Positions 6,111 through 6,115 of a DNA stretch of 6,115 nucleotides are shown here, piece after piece; the stretch's first letter is position 1, and each line of letters begins with the position of its first letter. The notes under the pieces are model-generated. The model was given only the letters and a program-made list of their open reading frames with translations, did no database searches and was not told the DNA's origin. The translations under genes were made by a program, and so were the position numbers. Source of the stretch: Acidobacteriaceae bacterium. GTDB taxonomy: Bacteria > Acidobacteriota > Terriglobia > Terriglobales > Acidobacteriaceae. The stretch spans positions 7,148 to 13,262 of the forward strand of contig PMBA01000443.1 in assembly GCA_003152795.1 (NCBI GenBank), read 5' to 3'.

Positions 6111-6115
6111 GATTC

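Overview
The window looks like chromosomal DNA of a high-GC bacterium, most likely an Acidobacteriota member (Terriglobia / Koribacter-like). The reasons are the type of Ser/Thr kinase with a C-terminal WD40-like (PD40) propeller, an adjacent B-box/LiaF-like membrane protein followed by a Toastrack (DUF4097) protein, and a small His-rich secreted protein of a kind I associate with that phylum. The lineage rests on family recognition only; no rRNA or marker gene is present.

Layout. Positions 1-108 (+) hold the end of an FKBP-type prolyl isomerase with a Lys/Asp/Glu tail. A strong hairpin (126-153) separates it from everything else, which lies on the minus strand. Reading the minus strand from the right edge, 6100-5087 encodes a B-box zinc-finger membrane protein with two LiaI/LiaF-type transmembrane modules. 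It overlaps by 8 bases and is probably translationally coupled to 5094-3601, which encodes a third LiaI/LiaF-type module fused to a long beta-helical Toastrack/DUF4097 domain. A 169-base gap (3432-3600) carries an inverted repeat and a perfect TATAAT box. The 862-residue transmembrane Ser/Thr kinase (3431-843) follows and ends at a textbook intrinsic terminator (807-836). Last is a secreted His-rich protein (723-187).

How the parts may work together. The two right-hand genes form one unit that resembles the membrane-sensing part of Lia/Psp-type envelope-stress systems: cytoplasmic zinc-binding clusters, membrane modules and an extracytoplasmic beta-helical domain. The kinase has the matching one-protein layout of cytoplasmic kinase, single membrane helix and outside propeller, but it has its own promoter. 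A functional link between them is inference from proximity. All intact genes look functional; I see no mobile element, CRISPR array, tRNA or rRNA. The most noteworthy points are the threefold membrane module split over two coupled genes, the second Cys cluster inside the first of them, the apparently leaderless kinase mRNA, and two hairpins of the same layout flanking the His-rich gene region.
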